From NCBI RefSeq assembly GCF_000949455.1, contig NZ_JXXK01000045.1:1-18822 (forward strand): a stretch of DNA of 18,822 nucleotides. Direction: 5' to 3'. This stretch comes from Ruthenibacterium lactatiformans. GTDB taxonomy: Bacteria; Bacillota; Clostridia; Oscillospirales; Ruminococcaceae. Numbering within the stretch: position 1 is the first letter of the stretch; each line of letters opens with the position of its first letter. Position numbers and translations under genes: made by a program. Of the stretch, positions 1 to 6,881 are shown in pieces. The notes below the pieces were generated by a model that worked only from the letters and a program-made list of their open reading frames with translations, ran no database searches and had not been told where the DNA came from.

Positions 1-505
1 GCCGCGGCTGAATCTCTGTGTGTCGGCGCGCCGGCCGCGTTTTTTAACAACGGGAAGCGCGCTGAGCCGGCCGCCGCGGCTGAATCTCTGTGTGTCGGCG
101 CGTTGGCCGCGTTTTTTTAACAACGGGAAGCCTGCTTTACGGGCCTCCGCAGCTAAATTCTTTTAACAGCGGAAAACGCATTGAGCCAGCCGCCGCAGCT
201 GAATCTCTGTGCGTCGGCGCGCCGGCCATGTTTTTAACAATGGGAAACCCGATTTACGGGCCGCTGCGGCTGAATTTTTTCAACAACGGAAAACCATTGA
301 GCCAGCCGCCGCGGCTGAATCTCTGTGCGTCGGCGCGCCAGCCGCGTTTTTAACAATGGGAAACCCGATTTACAGGCCGCTGCGGCTGAATTTTTTCAAC
401 AACGGAAAACCATTGAGCCAGCCGCCGCGGCTGAATCTCTGTGCGTCGGCGCGCCGGCCATGTTTTTAACAATGGGAAACCTGCTTTGTCCCGGACTGCA
501 GCCCT
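1..505 (+). repeat. Tandem repeat array, locus 1 (alternating 46/70 bp units)
   Basis: Heads of the form TTTTTAACAAYGGGAA recur, with the AAC at about 46, 119, 165, 236, 282, 352, 398 and 468. The steps are 73, 46, 71, 46, 70, 46 and 70 bp, so the array is mostly a 116-bp dimer of a short and a long unit. Each unit has a tail like GCCGCGGCTGAATCTCTGTG or a shortened GCGGCTGAAT. Long units add a GTCGGCGCGCCGGCC segment. The array probably starts before the window. The last unit decays after about 500. Several reading frames run through it, but they are repetitive and show no gene-like features. The same head and tail core recurs at 2541-2884 (minus) and 11785-12124. The function is unknown. 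Confidence 0.9.
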
Positions 506-547
506 CGCAAATATTTTCGGGCCCGTTCGTCTGAGAAGCGGATTTTG

Positions 548-556
548 TGATACAAT
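548..556 (+). promoter_or_regulatory. Possible extended -10 promoter upstream of nnrD
   Basis: TGATACAAT fits an extended -10 (TGnTACAAT), just after the repeat array ends and in a locally AT-rich stretch. The -35 position is poor. If used, it would give a leader of about 180 nt before nnrD. The rest of 505-742 is GC-rich and I see no other gene in it. Confidence 0.3.
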
Positions 557-742
557 AATAGCAAAGTCTGCAATACCAGTATACCATATTTTCAGGCTCA
601 CGCTTTGCGCGCCGCCCGTGTTCACTAAAAAAAGCTGACGCCCGCGCCGCGGCCCGCATGCCCCGCCCGCGGCTCGTGTGCACCGGGCGGTCCTATGGTC
701 CCGTACTCCCGGCTCCGCCGCTGTAAAAAAGGAAGTGTTCTT

Positions 743-1588
743 ATGCCTGCTGTCATCACGAATGAAATGGTGTTCGCCGCTTTGCCGCCGCGTCCCCCGG
801 AAAGCCACAAGGGCGCGTACGGCCGTGTGCTGGCTGTCTGCGGCTGCCCGGCCTACCGCGGCGCCGCCGCCCTTTCCGTGCTGGGCGCACTGCGCGCCGG
901 CGCGGGTGTCGTTACGCTGGCCGCGGGAGAATCCGTCATCCAAAGCATTGCCGCGCGCGTTCTGGAGGCCACATTCCTGCCGCTGCCGGATGAAAGCGCG
1001 CTCGCCTCCATGGCCGAAACCGCCACCGTATGCCTGGCGGGCTGCGGGCGTGAAGCCGATGAAACCACCGCGCGGGAAATGAAGCTTCTGCTGGAACGCA
1101 CCCGCGGCACAGTGGTGCTGGACGCCGGCGGCCTGTGCAGCCTTGCCGCCGAAAAGCAGGCCATGCGCCCCGCGGCCGGGCGGCTCATCGTCACGCCGCA
1201 TCCGGGCGAAATGGCGCGCCTTGCCCACACCTCCGTGCAGCAGGTGCTGGCAGCGCCTGCCGAAACGGCGCTGGCCATGGCCAAACAGCTGGACGCCGTG
1301 GTGGTGCTGAAGGGCCACCGCACACTGACGGCCACGCCGGCCGGGCGGCTGTACGAAAACCGTACCGGAAACGCGGGCCTGGCCCGCGGCGGCAGCGGCG
1401 ATGTGCTGGCCGGGATGATTGCCGGGCTGGCCGCGCAGGGCCTGGCCCCGGCGCAGGCAGCCGTGTGCGGCGTTTATCTGCACGGCCTCGCGGCCGACCG
1501 GTGCGCGGCGCGCCTGTCCCAGCAGGGCATGCTGCCGGAGGATATTCTGGTAGACCTTTGCGCGCTGTATCTTGAAAACGGGCGTTGA
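743..1588 (+). CDS. nnrD: ADP/ATP-dependent NAD(P)H-hydrate dehydratase (NnrD / YjeF C-terminal domain)
   Basis: This ribokinase-fold enzyme repairs damaged nicotinamide cofactors by dehydrating S-NAD(P)HX back to NAD(P)H with ATP or ADP, in the cytoplasm. The 281-residue protein has the family signatures: a YGRVLAVCGCPAYRGAAAL region near the N-terminus, TPHPGEMARL at about 151-160, VVLKGHRT, then NAGLARGGSGDVLAG with the GGSGD motif at 216-220, where D220 is the expected catalytic aspartate. It is a stand-alone dehydratase: the N-terminal epimerase domain found in fused YjeF/Nnr proteins is absent and no epimerase gene is visible nearby. I chose the ATG at 743 because AAAAAAGGAAG lies 7 nt upstream. 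Longer upstream starts have no RBS and begin outside the family homology. The promoter of the next gene overlaps its 3' end. Confidence 0.93.
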   Translation: MPAVITNEMVFAALPPRPPESHKGAYGRVLAVCGCPAYRGAAALSVLGALRAGAGVVTLAAGESVIQSIAARVLEATFLPLPDESALASMAETATVCLAGCGREADETTAREMKLLLERTRGTVVLDAGGLCSLAAEKQAMRPAAGRLIVTPHPGEMARLAHTSVQQVLAAPAETALAMAKQLDAVVVLKGHRTLTATPAGRLYENRTGNAGLARGGSGDVLAGMIAGLAAQGLAPAQAAVCGVYLHGLAADRCAARLSQQGMLPEDILVDLCALYLENGR

Positions 1589-1600
1589 GCATGCTATACT
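1572..1600 (+). promoter_or_regulatory. Sigma-A type promoter of the Bax-inhibitor-1 gene
   Basis: TTGAAA (1572-1577), a 17-bp spacer and TGCTATACT (extended -10, TATACT at 1595-1600). The -35 lies inside the last codons of nnrD. Transcription would start near 1607, giving a leader of about 53 nt before the ATG at 1660. Confidence 0.75.
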
Positions 1601-1659
1601 TTTGTCATGTGCAATACGGCACATTCCACCCATACACAACAGAAATGAGGGATTGATCC

Positions 1660-2403
1660 ATGAATGAGCAACAGGGCCTTGACCCTATGTTCCAGGAAAA
1701 TGGCAGCCAGTGGATGGAGGGCGGTCTCGCCTCCGAGCCTCTGAACGTATATACCGCCAAGACCTTTGGCTGGATGTTCCTGGGTTTGCTGGTCACGTTC
1801 GGTACCGCTATCGCGTTTTCTGCGGGCGGCGGCCTGTATTACCTGCTGACGATGGGCATGCCTGCGGTATTCGCGCTTGCCATTGCCGAGATCGTCGTGG
1901 TGATGGTGCTTTCCGCCCGTCTGCATAAGCTGAGCATCGGCGCGGCCCGCGGCCTGTTCTTCGCCTACGCGGTGCTCAACGGCATCACGTTTTCCGCGGT
2001 CTTTTTCGCTTACGACGTTCAGATCCTGCTCACCGTGTTCGCGCTGACCTCGCTGTATTTCGGCGTGCTGGCGGCCTACGGCTGGTTCACCAAGCGCGAC
2101 CTTTCCGGCCTGCGTCCTATCCTGACGGCCGGGCTGATCTTCCTTTTGGTATTCTGGCTCATCTCCATGTTCCTGCCGCTCTCCGGGTTCGACCGCATCA
2201 TCTGCTTTGTCGGCCTGGCCGTGTTCATGGGCCTGACGGCATATGATACGCAGAAGATCAAACAGCTGCACGCAGCGTTCGAAGGCGATTACGAAATGTC
2301 GAAGAAAGCGTCCATCTTCGCGGCGCTCCAGCTTTATCTGGACTTCATCAACATCTTCCTGTATATCCTGCGCCTGCTGGGCCGCCGCAGCAGCAGCAAC
2401 TGA
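1660..2403 (+). CDS. Bax inhibitor-1 / YccA family integral membrane protein
   Basis: This 247-residue polytopic membrane protein belongs to the Bax inhibitor-1 (BI-1/YccA/YetJ) family. Characterised bacterial members such as B. subtilis YetJ are pH-sensitive calcium leak channels, and YccA modulates FtsH. The first 35 residues are polar and probably cytosolic, ending in the typical YTAKTFGWMFLGLLVT entry to the first helix. About seven hydrophobic segments follow. The diagnostic C-terminal stretch GLTAYDTQKIK (roughly 190-200) and the closing ALQLYLDFINIFLYILRLLG segment are both present. The ATG at 1660 is preceded by a GAGGGAT-type RBS and by its own promoter. It is monocistronic: a hairpin terminator follows within 50 nt. 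The physiological role here cannot be read from the sequence. Confidence 0.93.
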   Translation: MNEQQGLDPMFQENGSQWMEGGLASEPLNVYTAKTFGWMFLGLLVTFGTAIAFSAGGGLYYLLTMGMPAVFALAIAEIVVVMVLSARLHKLSIGAARGLFFAYAVLNGITFSAVFFAYDVQILLTVFALTSLYFGVLAAYGWFTKRDLSGLRPILTAGLIFLLVFWLISMFLPLSGFDRIICFVGLAVFMGLTAYDTQKIKQLHAAFEGDYEMSKKASIFAALQLYLDFINIFLYILRLLGRRSSSN

Positions 2404-2440
2404 TTTTTGATTGCTCCGCAATAAAAAACCCATCTCAATA
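2404..2440. repeat. Dispersed 37-bp element, copy A
   Basis: It begins directly after the TGA of the Bax-inhibitor gene with TTTTTGATTGCTCCGCAAT, then AAAAAA and CCCATCTCAAT. A near-identical copy lies at 8736-8773. Its core is an imperfect inverted repeat (TTTTTgATTGC / GCAATAAAAAA), so it could fold as a small hairpin. Confidence 0.7.
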
Positions 2441-2447
2441 ACAACGG

Positions 2448-2511
2448 AAAGCTTGCCTGACCGGCAAACACACAGAGATTCGGCTGTGTGTTTCGGTCAG
2501 GCAAGCTTTTT
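2448..2511 (+). terminator. Long hairpin terminator after the Bax-inhibitor-1 gene
   Basis: AAAGCTTGCCTGACCG-gc-AAACACACAG (2448-2475) pairs with CTGTGTGTTTCGGTCAGGCA plus AGCTTT on the right. This makes a stem of about 26 bp with a 2-nt bulge and an 8-nt loop, followed by TTTTT. It ends the BI-1 transcript and lies in the convergent gap before the flavodoxin. The arms contain pieces of the tandem-repeat core in opposite orientations. Confidence 0.85.
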
Positions 2512-2540
2512 CTATGCCAAAAACACCACTGTTCACTCCT

Positions 2541-2884
2541 GCTTACAGGGATTCAGCCGCAGCGGTGTCCCCAGCAAGCTTCCCACTGTTAAAAGCGCCG
2601 CACGGCATGCCTGCTTACAGAGATTCAGCCGCAATGGTCTCCCCAGCAAGCTTCCCATTGTTAAAAGCGCCGCACGGCATGCCTGCTTACAGAGATTCAG
2701 CCGCAATGGTCTCCCCAGCAAGCTTCCCATTGTTAAAAGCGCCGCACGGCATGCCTGCTTACAGAGATTCAGCCGCAATGGTCTCCCCAGCAAGCTTCCC
2801 ATTGTTAAAAGCGCCGCACGGCATGCCTGCTTACAGGGATTCAGCCGCAGCGGTGTCCCCAGCAAGCTTCCCATTGCTAAAAAA
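2541..2884 (-). repeat. Tandem repeat array, locus 2 (72-bp units)
   Basis: Five units start at 2541, 2613, 2685, 2757 and 2829, an exact 72-bp period. The three central units are nearly identical; the first and last differ slightly. On the minus strand each reads TTTTAACAATGGGAAGC, about 17 nt, then GCGGCTGAATCTCTG, matching the core of the arrays at 1-505 and 11785-12124. Because 72 is divisible by 3, both strands stay open in some frames. I judge those repeat peptides incidental. The unit at 2829-2880 overlaps the 3' end of the flavodoxin gene. Confidence 0.92.
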
Positions 2885-3361
2885 TGCGGCGGCGGCGAGG
2901 TCCGCTTCGTCCGGATGAGACAGCGCGCGGTCGAAATTTTCCAGCATGCGTTTTGCGTTGGCGTTTTCCGGGTCCTGCTCCAATTGCGCGGCAAAGCGGG
3001 CGCGCACGCTGCCGGGCATCCGGCCCTGACACATCCAGCCGCCCAGATATACGGCGTCCGAAGGCAGCAGCTTTTTCACATTCTCCAGCAGCATATTGAA
3101 ATAGTCCGGGTCCCCGCCGAACCCCGCCGTACCGAACAGCGCCACCTTTTTGCCGCCGCACAAAGGCAAAAACCCGGCCATGTCCTGTGCGCATGTGCCC
3201 TTGTCTGTCCAGAATCCGGCGAATATCACGTCCGCGTCAAGAGCCTCCGGCGCGGGCGCGCCGCGGTAAACGCAGCCCTCCGGCGGCAGCGCGGCGGCAA
3301 TGGCGTCCGCCACGGCCTGGGTATTGCCCGTTTTACTGCTTGTCACGATGGAATATGTCAT
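2831..3361 (-). CDS. Flavodoxin-like protein with a repeat-derived C-terminus
   Basis: This 176-residue protein begins MTYSIVTSSKTGNTQAVADAIA, the FMN phosphate-binding loop pattern (S-x-x-TGNT) of flavodoxins. FAGFWTDKG and VALFGTAGFGG follow at the positions of the other flavin-binding loops. The likely role is cytoplasmic FMN-dependent electron transfer; its partner is not known and no redox enzyme is adjacent. I chose the ATG at 3361 because AGGAAAGGA lies upstream and the longer frame adds an unrelated Arg/Pro-rich extension. The final residues, from about SNGKLAGDTAAAESL, and the TAA stop are encoded by the last unit of the 72-bp array, so the natural C-terminus seems to have been replaced or extended by the repeat. 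It is convergent with the Bax-inhibitor gene and divergent from blaI. Confidence 0.85.
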   Translation of the reverse strand: MTYSIVTSSKTGNTQAVADAIAAALPPEGCVYRGAPAPEALDADVIFAGFWTDKGTCAQDMAGFLPLCGGKKVALFGTAGFGGDPDYFNMLLENVKKLLPSDAVYLGGWMCQGRMPGSVRARFAAQLEQDPENANAKRMLENFDRALSHPDEADLAAAAFFSNGKLAGDTAAAESL

Positions 3362-3519
3362 AAAAATCAAACCGTCCTTTCCTGGTGCGTCCCTGTGCGG
3401 GCACATCCGCGGCCGCGCCGCGGCCGGCCGCCTCTTCTGCTTCGCCGCCCGTCCCACAGGCGGCTGCTTTTATTATGTACCCCTTCCCCGCGTTTTGCAA
3501 TCGTCTTCCGCTGTTTTTT

Positions 3520-3573
3520 CGTTGACAAATGTCACGGAATATGATACCGTAAAATCAACGACAATTGTCAACG
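3520..3573 (+). promoter_or_regulatory. Promoter and two palindromic operator candidates of the BlaI-type operon
   Basis: TTGACA (3522-3527), a 17-bp spacer and TGATACCGT (extended -10, 3542-3550) form the promoter. TGACAAATGTCA (3523-3534) overlaps the -35. A second palindrome, GACAATTGTC (3560-3569), sits about 36 bp further on, near the expected transcript start. Both contain CGTTGACAAWTGTC, in inverted orientation to each other. Paired dyads of the TGACA/TGTCA type fit the TACA/TGTA-like operators bound by BlaI/MecI dimers, so autorepression is the natural inference. Confidence 0.75.
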
Positions 3574-3592
3574 AAAAAGGAGGGACCGGACA

Positions 3593-3985
3593 ATGCCGAA
3601 AAAACCGCTTGAAAGACTGCCGGAGGCTGAGCTGGACGTGATGCTCGCGCTGTGGACACACACGCAGCCCGTGCGCACCGCACGCCTGCTGGAGGACCTT
3701 GCGGATAAGGCGTGGTCGCTTTCCACGCTCAAGGTCCTGCTGGGCCGCCTGGCGGACAAAAGCTTCGTGGAAGTAACGCGCGAGGGCCGCTTCACGCTGT
3801 ACCGCGCACGGGTGCGGGAGGAAGACTACCGCCGCATGGAGACAAACGGCCTGCTGCGGCGCTACTACAAAAACTCCGTGGCGGGTATGGTCGCCGCGCT
3901 GGTGCAGGACGAAGCGCTTACCGGCAGCGAATTGGCAGAGCTGAAAGAACTGCTGCGAAAGGCGGGCGAGCCCGGTGCTGAATGA
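3593..3985 (+). CDS. BlaI/MecI/CopY-family transcriptional repressor
   Basis: This 130-residue winged-helix repressor opens with LPEAELDVMLALWTHTQPV and continues with LADKAWSLSTLKVLLGRLADKSFVEVTREGRFTLYRARV. That is the usual BlaI arrangement of helix-turn-helix (about 35-57) and beta wing, followed by a helical dimerisation tail. In the family, an M56 membrane protease (BlaR1/MecR1) triggers cleavage or release of the repressor on a cell-wall signal. The M56 gene here starts 11 nt before this stop codon, so the two are translationally coupled. The start at 3593 has AAAGGAGG about 9 nt upstream. The two dyads in its promoter region suggest that it represses its own operon. There is no beta-lactamase gene nearby, so the target is probably cell-wall enzymes rather than resistance. 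Confidence 0.93.
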   Translation: MPKKPLERLPEAELDVMLALWTHTQPVRTARLLEDLADKAWSLSTLKVLLGRLADKSFVEVTREGRFTLYRARVREEDYRRMETNGLLRRYYKNSVAGMVAALVQDEALTGSELAELKELLRKAGEPGAE

Positions 3986-5639
3986 CCTGTTTTACGCTGT
4001 GCTGGGCATGCTGCCCTGGACATGCGCGCTCATCGCGGCGCTGCTGGTACTGCGGCATTTTGCGCGTGCCACGCTGTCCGCACGGTTCTTCCGGCTGGCC
4101 TGGCTGATCCTTGCCGTCCGCCTTGCGCTGCCTGTCAGCTTCGCGGTGCCGGTGCAGGACAGGCCCGCGCCGTTGTCCATCCCGCTCCCCACGGCCGCCG
4201 TCCGGCAAGCGGCGCTCCCCGCCGCCCCGGCAGAAAGCGGCGGCGCACAGCAGGCGGCGGCCTCCGGGCCCGGTAAGGCTGTGCCCGTTCCTTCGGCCCC
4301 CGCCCCGGCGGGGCCGCTCCGCTCCCGGCCCGGGCTTGCCGGGGCCGTCTGGCTGGTCGGCGCGGCGCTGTGCCTGGCCGCGCGCCTGGCTGCCTATGGG
4401 ACGTCCATGCGCCGTCTGCGCCGTGGGCGGGTGCCGCTTGCGGACGAAACGCTTGCGGACGCCTGCCGCGCCGCCTTCGGCCGGAGCATGCGCGTCTACG
4501 CCGTGGCCGGGCTGGATACGCCCATGCTGGCGGGCCTTTTGCGTCCGGCGGTCTATCTGCCGGAGGGCGCGGGCCTGCGCGCGGACACGCTGCCCTATGT
4601 GCTGGCCCATGAAGCGCGCCACCGGAGCGCCGGGCATATCCCCTTCCAGTTCGTGCTGGCGGCCGCCTGTGCCCTGCACTGGTTCGACCCGCTGGTGTGG
4701 TGCATGGCCCGCGCCGCGCGGCAGGATATGGAGCTTGCCTGCGACGAAGCCGTGCTGGCAGGCCGTGACATGGCTTACCGCAGAGCCTACGGCGCGGCGG
4801 TGCTGGACGTGCTGGCGTCCGCGCGCAGGCGGCGCATATCCGCGCTCACCACCGGCTTTGCCTCCGGCGCAGGAGAAACCAGACGCCGCTTTGCAGAAAT
4901 GCTCAGCCTGCGAAAAAAGCAGCGCGGCACGCCGCTTTTGTGCCTTCTGCTGGCCCTTGTGGTGCTGGCCAGCACGCTCGTTGCCTGCGCCGCCCCGGCC
5001 CGGTCGGATACCGCCGCGCCTGTTTACAAGGGCGGCACGCCCCAGCCCACGTCCGGAGAAGCACCGGAGGAACGGCTGGAACGCCTGCGCGAAGAATTAC
5101 AGACGCTCCAGGCGGAAATCGGCCGCCTCGAAGCGCTTGCCGCGCAGGATAGCTCCTTAGAGGAAATACAGCGGCAATATCTGCAGGCGCAGCAGGAGTG
5201 GGCAAAATGGTCCGCCGCCGTGCCTGAAGGCGCGCCGTCCGGCGGCGCGGCCCAATTCGCCTGGCCCCTGCCGGGTTACACAACGCTTTCCTCTGATTTC
5301 GGTACGGCGCGCAGGGTATACGGCGCAAAGGACGTACACACCGGCATGGATATCCCCGCCCCGGCGGGTACGCCCGTCTACGCCGCGGCCGACGGAGCAG
5401 CCAGCCTCAACAACCACTGGGTGATGGGCATTTCCGTCAAGCTGGATCACGGCGGCAGCCTGACGACGCTGTACGGTCATCTGTCCGCGTGCGCGGTGAA
5501 GGATGGCGACCTCGTGGAAAAAGGCCAGCTCATCGGTTATGTGGGCAGCACAGGCAACAGTACCGGAAACCATCTGCATTTTGAAGTGGACCTGAACGGC
5601 GACCCCGTTTCGGCGTGGCCTTACCTCAATGCCGAATAG
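3975..5639 (+). CDS. M56 (BlaR1-like) membrane metallopeptidase fused to an M23 peptidase domain
   Basis: This 554-residue membrane protein has two hydrophobic segments near 7-27 and 37-58, an Ala/Pro-rich linker, another segment near 120-140, and then the M56 catalytic region with LAHEARH (HEARH, 212-216, matching HExxH). A further segment at about 317-338 is followed by an extracellular part: a coiled coil (about 362-415) and an M23/LytM domain with HTGMD (455-459) and HLHFE (533-537). Both sets of zinc ligands look intact. In BlaR1 the outer domain is a penicillin-binding sensor; here it is a peptidoglycan endopeptidase-type domain, so the signal is presumably peptidoglycan itself. The start is GTG at 3975, overlapping blaI, with AAAGGCGGG upstream. 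Known annotations combine M23 and M56, but I know of no functional study. Confidence 0.88.
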   Translation: MLNDLFYAVLGMLPWTCALIAALLVLRHFARATLSARFFRLAWLILAVRLALPVSFAVPVQDRPAPLSIPLPTAAVRQAALPAAPAESGGAQQAAASGPGKAVPVPSAPAPAGPLRSRPGLAGAVWLVGAALCLAARLAAYGTSMRRLRRGRVPLADETLADACRAAFGRSMRVYAVAGLDTPMLAGLLRPAVYLPEGAGLRADTLPYVLAHEARHRSAGHIPFQFVLAAACALHWFDPLVWCMARAARQDMELACDEAVLAGRDMAYRRAYGAAVLDVLASARRRRISALTTGFASGAGETRRRFAEMLSLRKKQRGTPLLCLLLALVVLASTLVACAAPARSDTAAPVYKGGTPQPTSGEAPEERLERLREELQTLQAEIGRLEALAAQDSSLEEIQRQYLQAQQEWAKWSAAVPEGAPSGGAAQFAWPLPGYTTLSSDFGTARRVYGAKDVHTGMDIPAPAGTPVYAAADGAASLNNHWVMGISVKLDHGGSLTTLYGHLSACAVKDGDLVEKGQLIGYVGSTGNSTGNHLHFEVDLNGDPVSAWPYLNAE

Positions 5640-5653
5640 GAGGTTTTCCGCGA

Positions 5654-6784
5654 ATGTACAAAAAAGGAATGCGGCGCGCCGCCGCTCTGCTGGCCGTTTG
5701 CTGGCTGGGGCTGCTGTTCCGGGCGGCGGCTGAAACGCCCGCCGAAAAGCTGGAGCGGCTGCGTGCCGAGCAGCAGGCCATCGAGCAGCAGATCGAGCAA
5801 AACCGGACCGACGCCGCCCGCGCCGGAGACCTTGTGAACCTGTATACGGCCAAGGAGCAGAACGTCAAAGCCCAGATCGCGGTGCTTCAATTGAAAATAC
5901 AGGAATGTGAAGCACAGCTTGCCGGCACGCAGGCCCAGGTGGCAGCCAAACTGCTGGAGGTGGACCGAAGCACCCAAAGCTTTGAGGCGCGCATGAAGGG
6001 CATGTACGAAATGAGCCGTCAATCCGGCCTTGCCGTTCTGCTGGGCGCGGACAGTCTCTCTGAGATGCTCACATTCGGAGAATATTTGCAGCGCATCGCG
6101 GTGCGTGACACACGGCTCATCGCCGAGCTGACAGCCCGCCGGGAAGAGCTGGCCGCCCTCGCCGCGCGGCAGCAGGCGGAGCTGGACGCGCTGGACGCAT
6201 CCAATGCGGAACTGGAAGCCGCTGCAAATGAATATGCCGCGGCGCTGCAGCAGGCAAACGCCCGGCTTTCCGCCGCGCAGGCGGCCGAGCAGGCCGGCGC
6301 GGCCGCCTTTGCCGCCAAGGAGCAGGAGATCGCCGCGGCGGAACGGGAATACGCGGAATGGGCCGCCCAAAGCGACAACGACGCGCCCGAATACACAGGC
6401 GGCGCGTTTTACTGGCCGCTGCCGGGCTATTCCACCGGCTCGCCCATGGGCTGGCGCACGCTGAACGGCGTACAGGAATTCCACCGCGGCATGGATATCC
6501 CCGCGCCGCTGGGTACAAAAATCTACGCGGCGGCGGACGGTGTTGTCAGCACAAAAGCACACTACACGTACGGCACCTGTGTCAAGCTGAGCCATGGCGG
6601 CGGGCTGGTGACCATTTACGCCCATATGTCCGCCTGGGCCGAGGGCATCGCCGACGGCGTCCCTGTCAAGCAGGGCCAGCTCATCGGTTATGTGGGCCGA
6701 ACGGGCCGCGCATATGGATACCACCTGCATTTCGAGGCGAACCTGAACGGCGCGCCCGTGGACGTTCGCGATTATCTGGGGTAG
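5654..6784 (+). CDS. Secreted coiled-coil M23 peptidase (EnvC/PcsB-like)
   Basis: This 376-residue protein has a signal peptide (MYKKGMRRAAALLAVCWLGL, cleavage likely near 26), then a long Ala/Glu/Gln-rich coiled coil (about 27-235) of the EnvC/PcsB type. The C-terminal M23 (LytM) domain has HRGMD at 277-281 and HLHFE at 357-361, so the zinc ligands are present. Proteins of this build either hydrolyse peptidoglycan or activate amidases during cell separation. The intact ligands favour an active endopeptidase. The ATG at 5654 follows TAGGAGG closely, only 14 nt after the M56-M23 gene. Its M23 domain is clearly similar to that of the upstream fusion (shared patterns WPLPGY, GMDIPAP, GQLIGYVG, HLHFE), pointing to a local duplication. 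A hairpin terminator follows. Confidence 0.9.
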   Translation: MYKKGMRRAAALLAVCWLGLLFRAAAETPAEKLERLRAEQQAIEQQIEQNRTDAARAGDLVNLYTAKEQNVKAQIAVLQLKIQECEAQLAGTQAQVAAKLLEVDRSTQSFEARMKGMYEMSRQSGLAVLLGADSLSEMLTFGEYLQRIAVRDTRLIAELTARREELAALAARQQAELDALDASNAELEAAANEYAAALQQANARLSAAQAAEQAGAAAFAAKEQEIAAAEREYAEWAAQSDNDAPEYTGGAFYWPLPGYSTGSPMGWRTLNGVQEFHRGMDIPAPLGTKIYAAADGVVSTKAHYTYGTCVKLSHGGGLVTIYAHMSAWAEGIADGVPVKQGQLIGYVGRTGRAYGYHLHFEANLNGAPVDVRDYLG

Positions 6785-6821
6785 CGCGTTCGTTTGGCCC
6801 TGCGGCCACGCGCAGAAAAGA

Positions 6822-6864
6822 ACAGCGGCCCGCGCGTCCAGGCAACGTGCGGCCGCTGTTTTTG
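6822..6864 (+). terminator. Rho-independent terminator, probably bidirectional
   Basis: ACAGCGGCC (6822-6830) pairs with GGCCGCTGT (6851-6859), with inner GCGCG/CGTGC pairing, and is followed by TTTTTG. It ends the BlaI-M56-M23 operon. On the other strand the stem is followed by TCTTTTCT, so it can also serve the convergent DUF4179 gene. Confidence 0.85.
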
Positions 6865-6881
6865 TATGCGGAAAAGGCTGT

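Noticed and set aside
350..1639. 429-codon minus-strand frame opposite nnrD
   Set aside because: It is Arg/Gly/Ala-rich, lies antisense to a clear enzyme gene and runs into the repeats. It is typical of GC-rich shadow frames.
2411..3544. Long open frames through the 72-bp array on both strands, giving 24-residue repeat peptides (PAYRDSAAMVSPASFPLLK and MGSLLGRPLRLNLCKQACR)
   Set aside because: A 72-bp period keeps frames open by arithmetic alone. There is no RBS, the frames run into or antisense to the flavodoxin, and the same motif in other arrays has different lengths and stops.
3593..5639. Beta-lactam resistance (blaI-blaR1) locus
   Set aside because: The M56 protein has no penicillin-binding sensor domain and no beta-lactamase gene is nearby; an M23 domain is fused instead.
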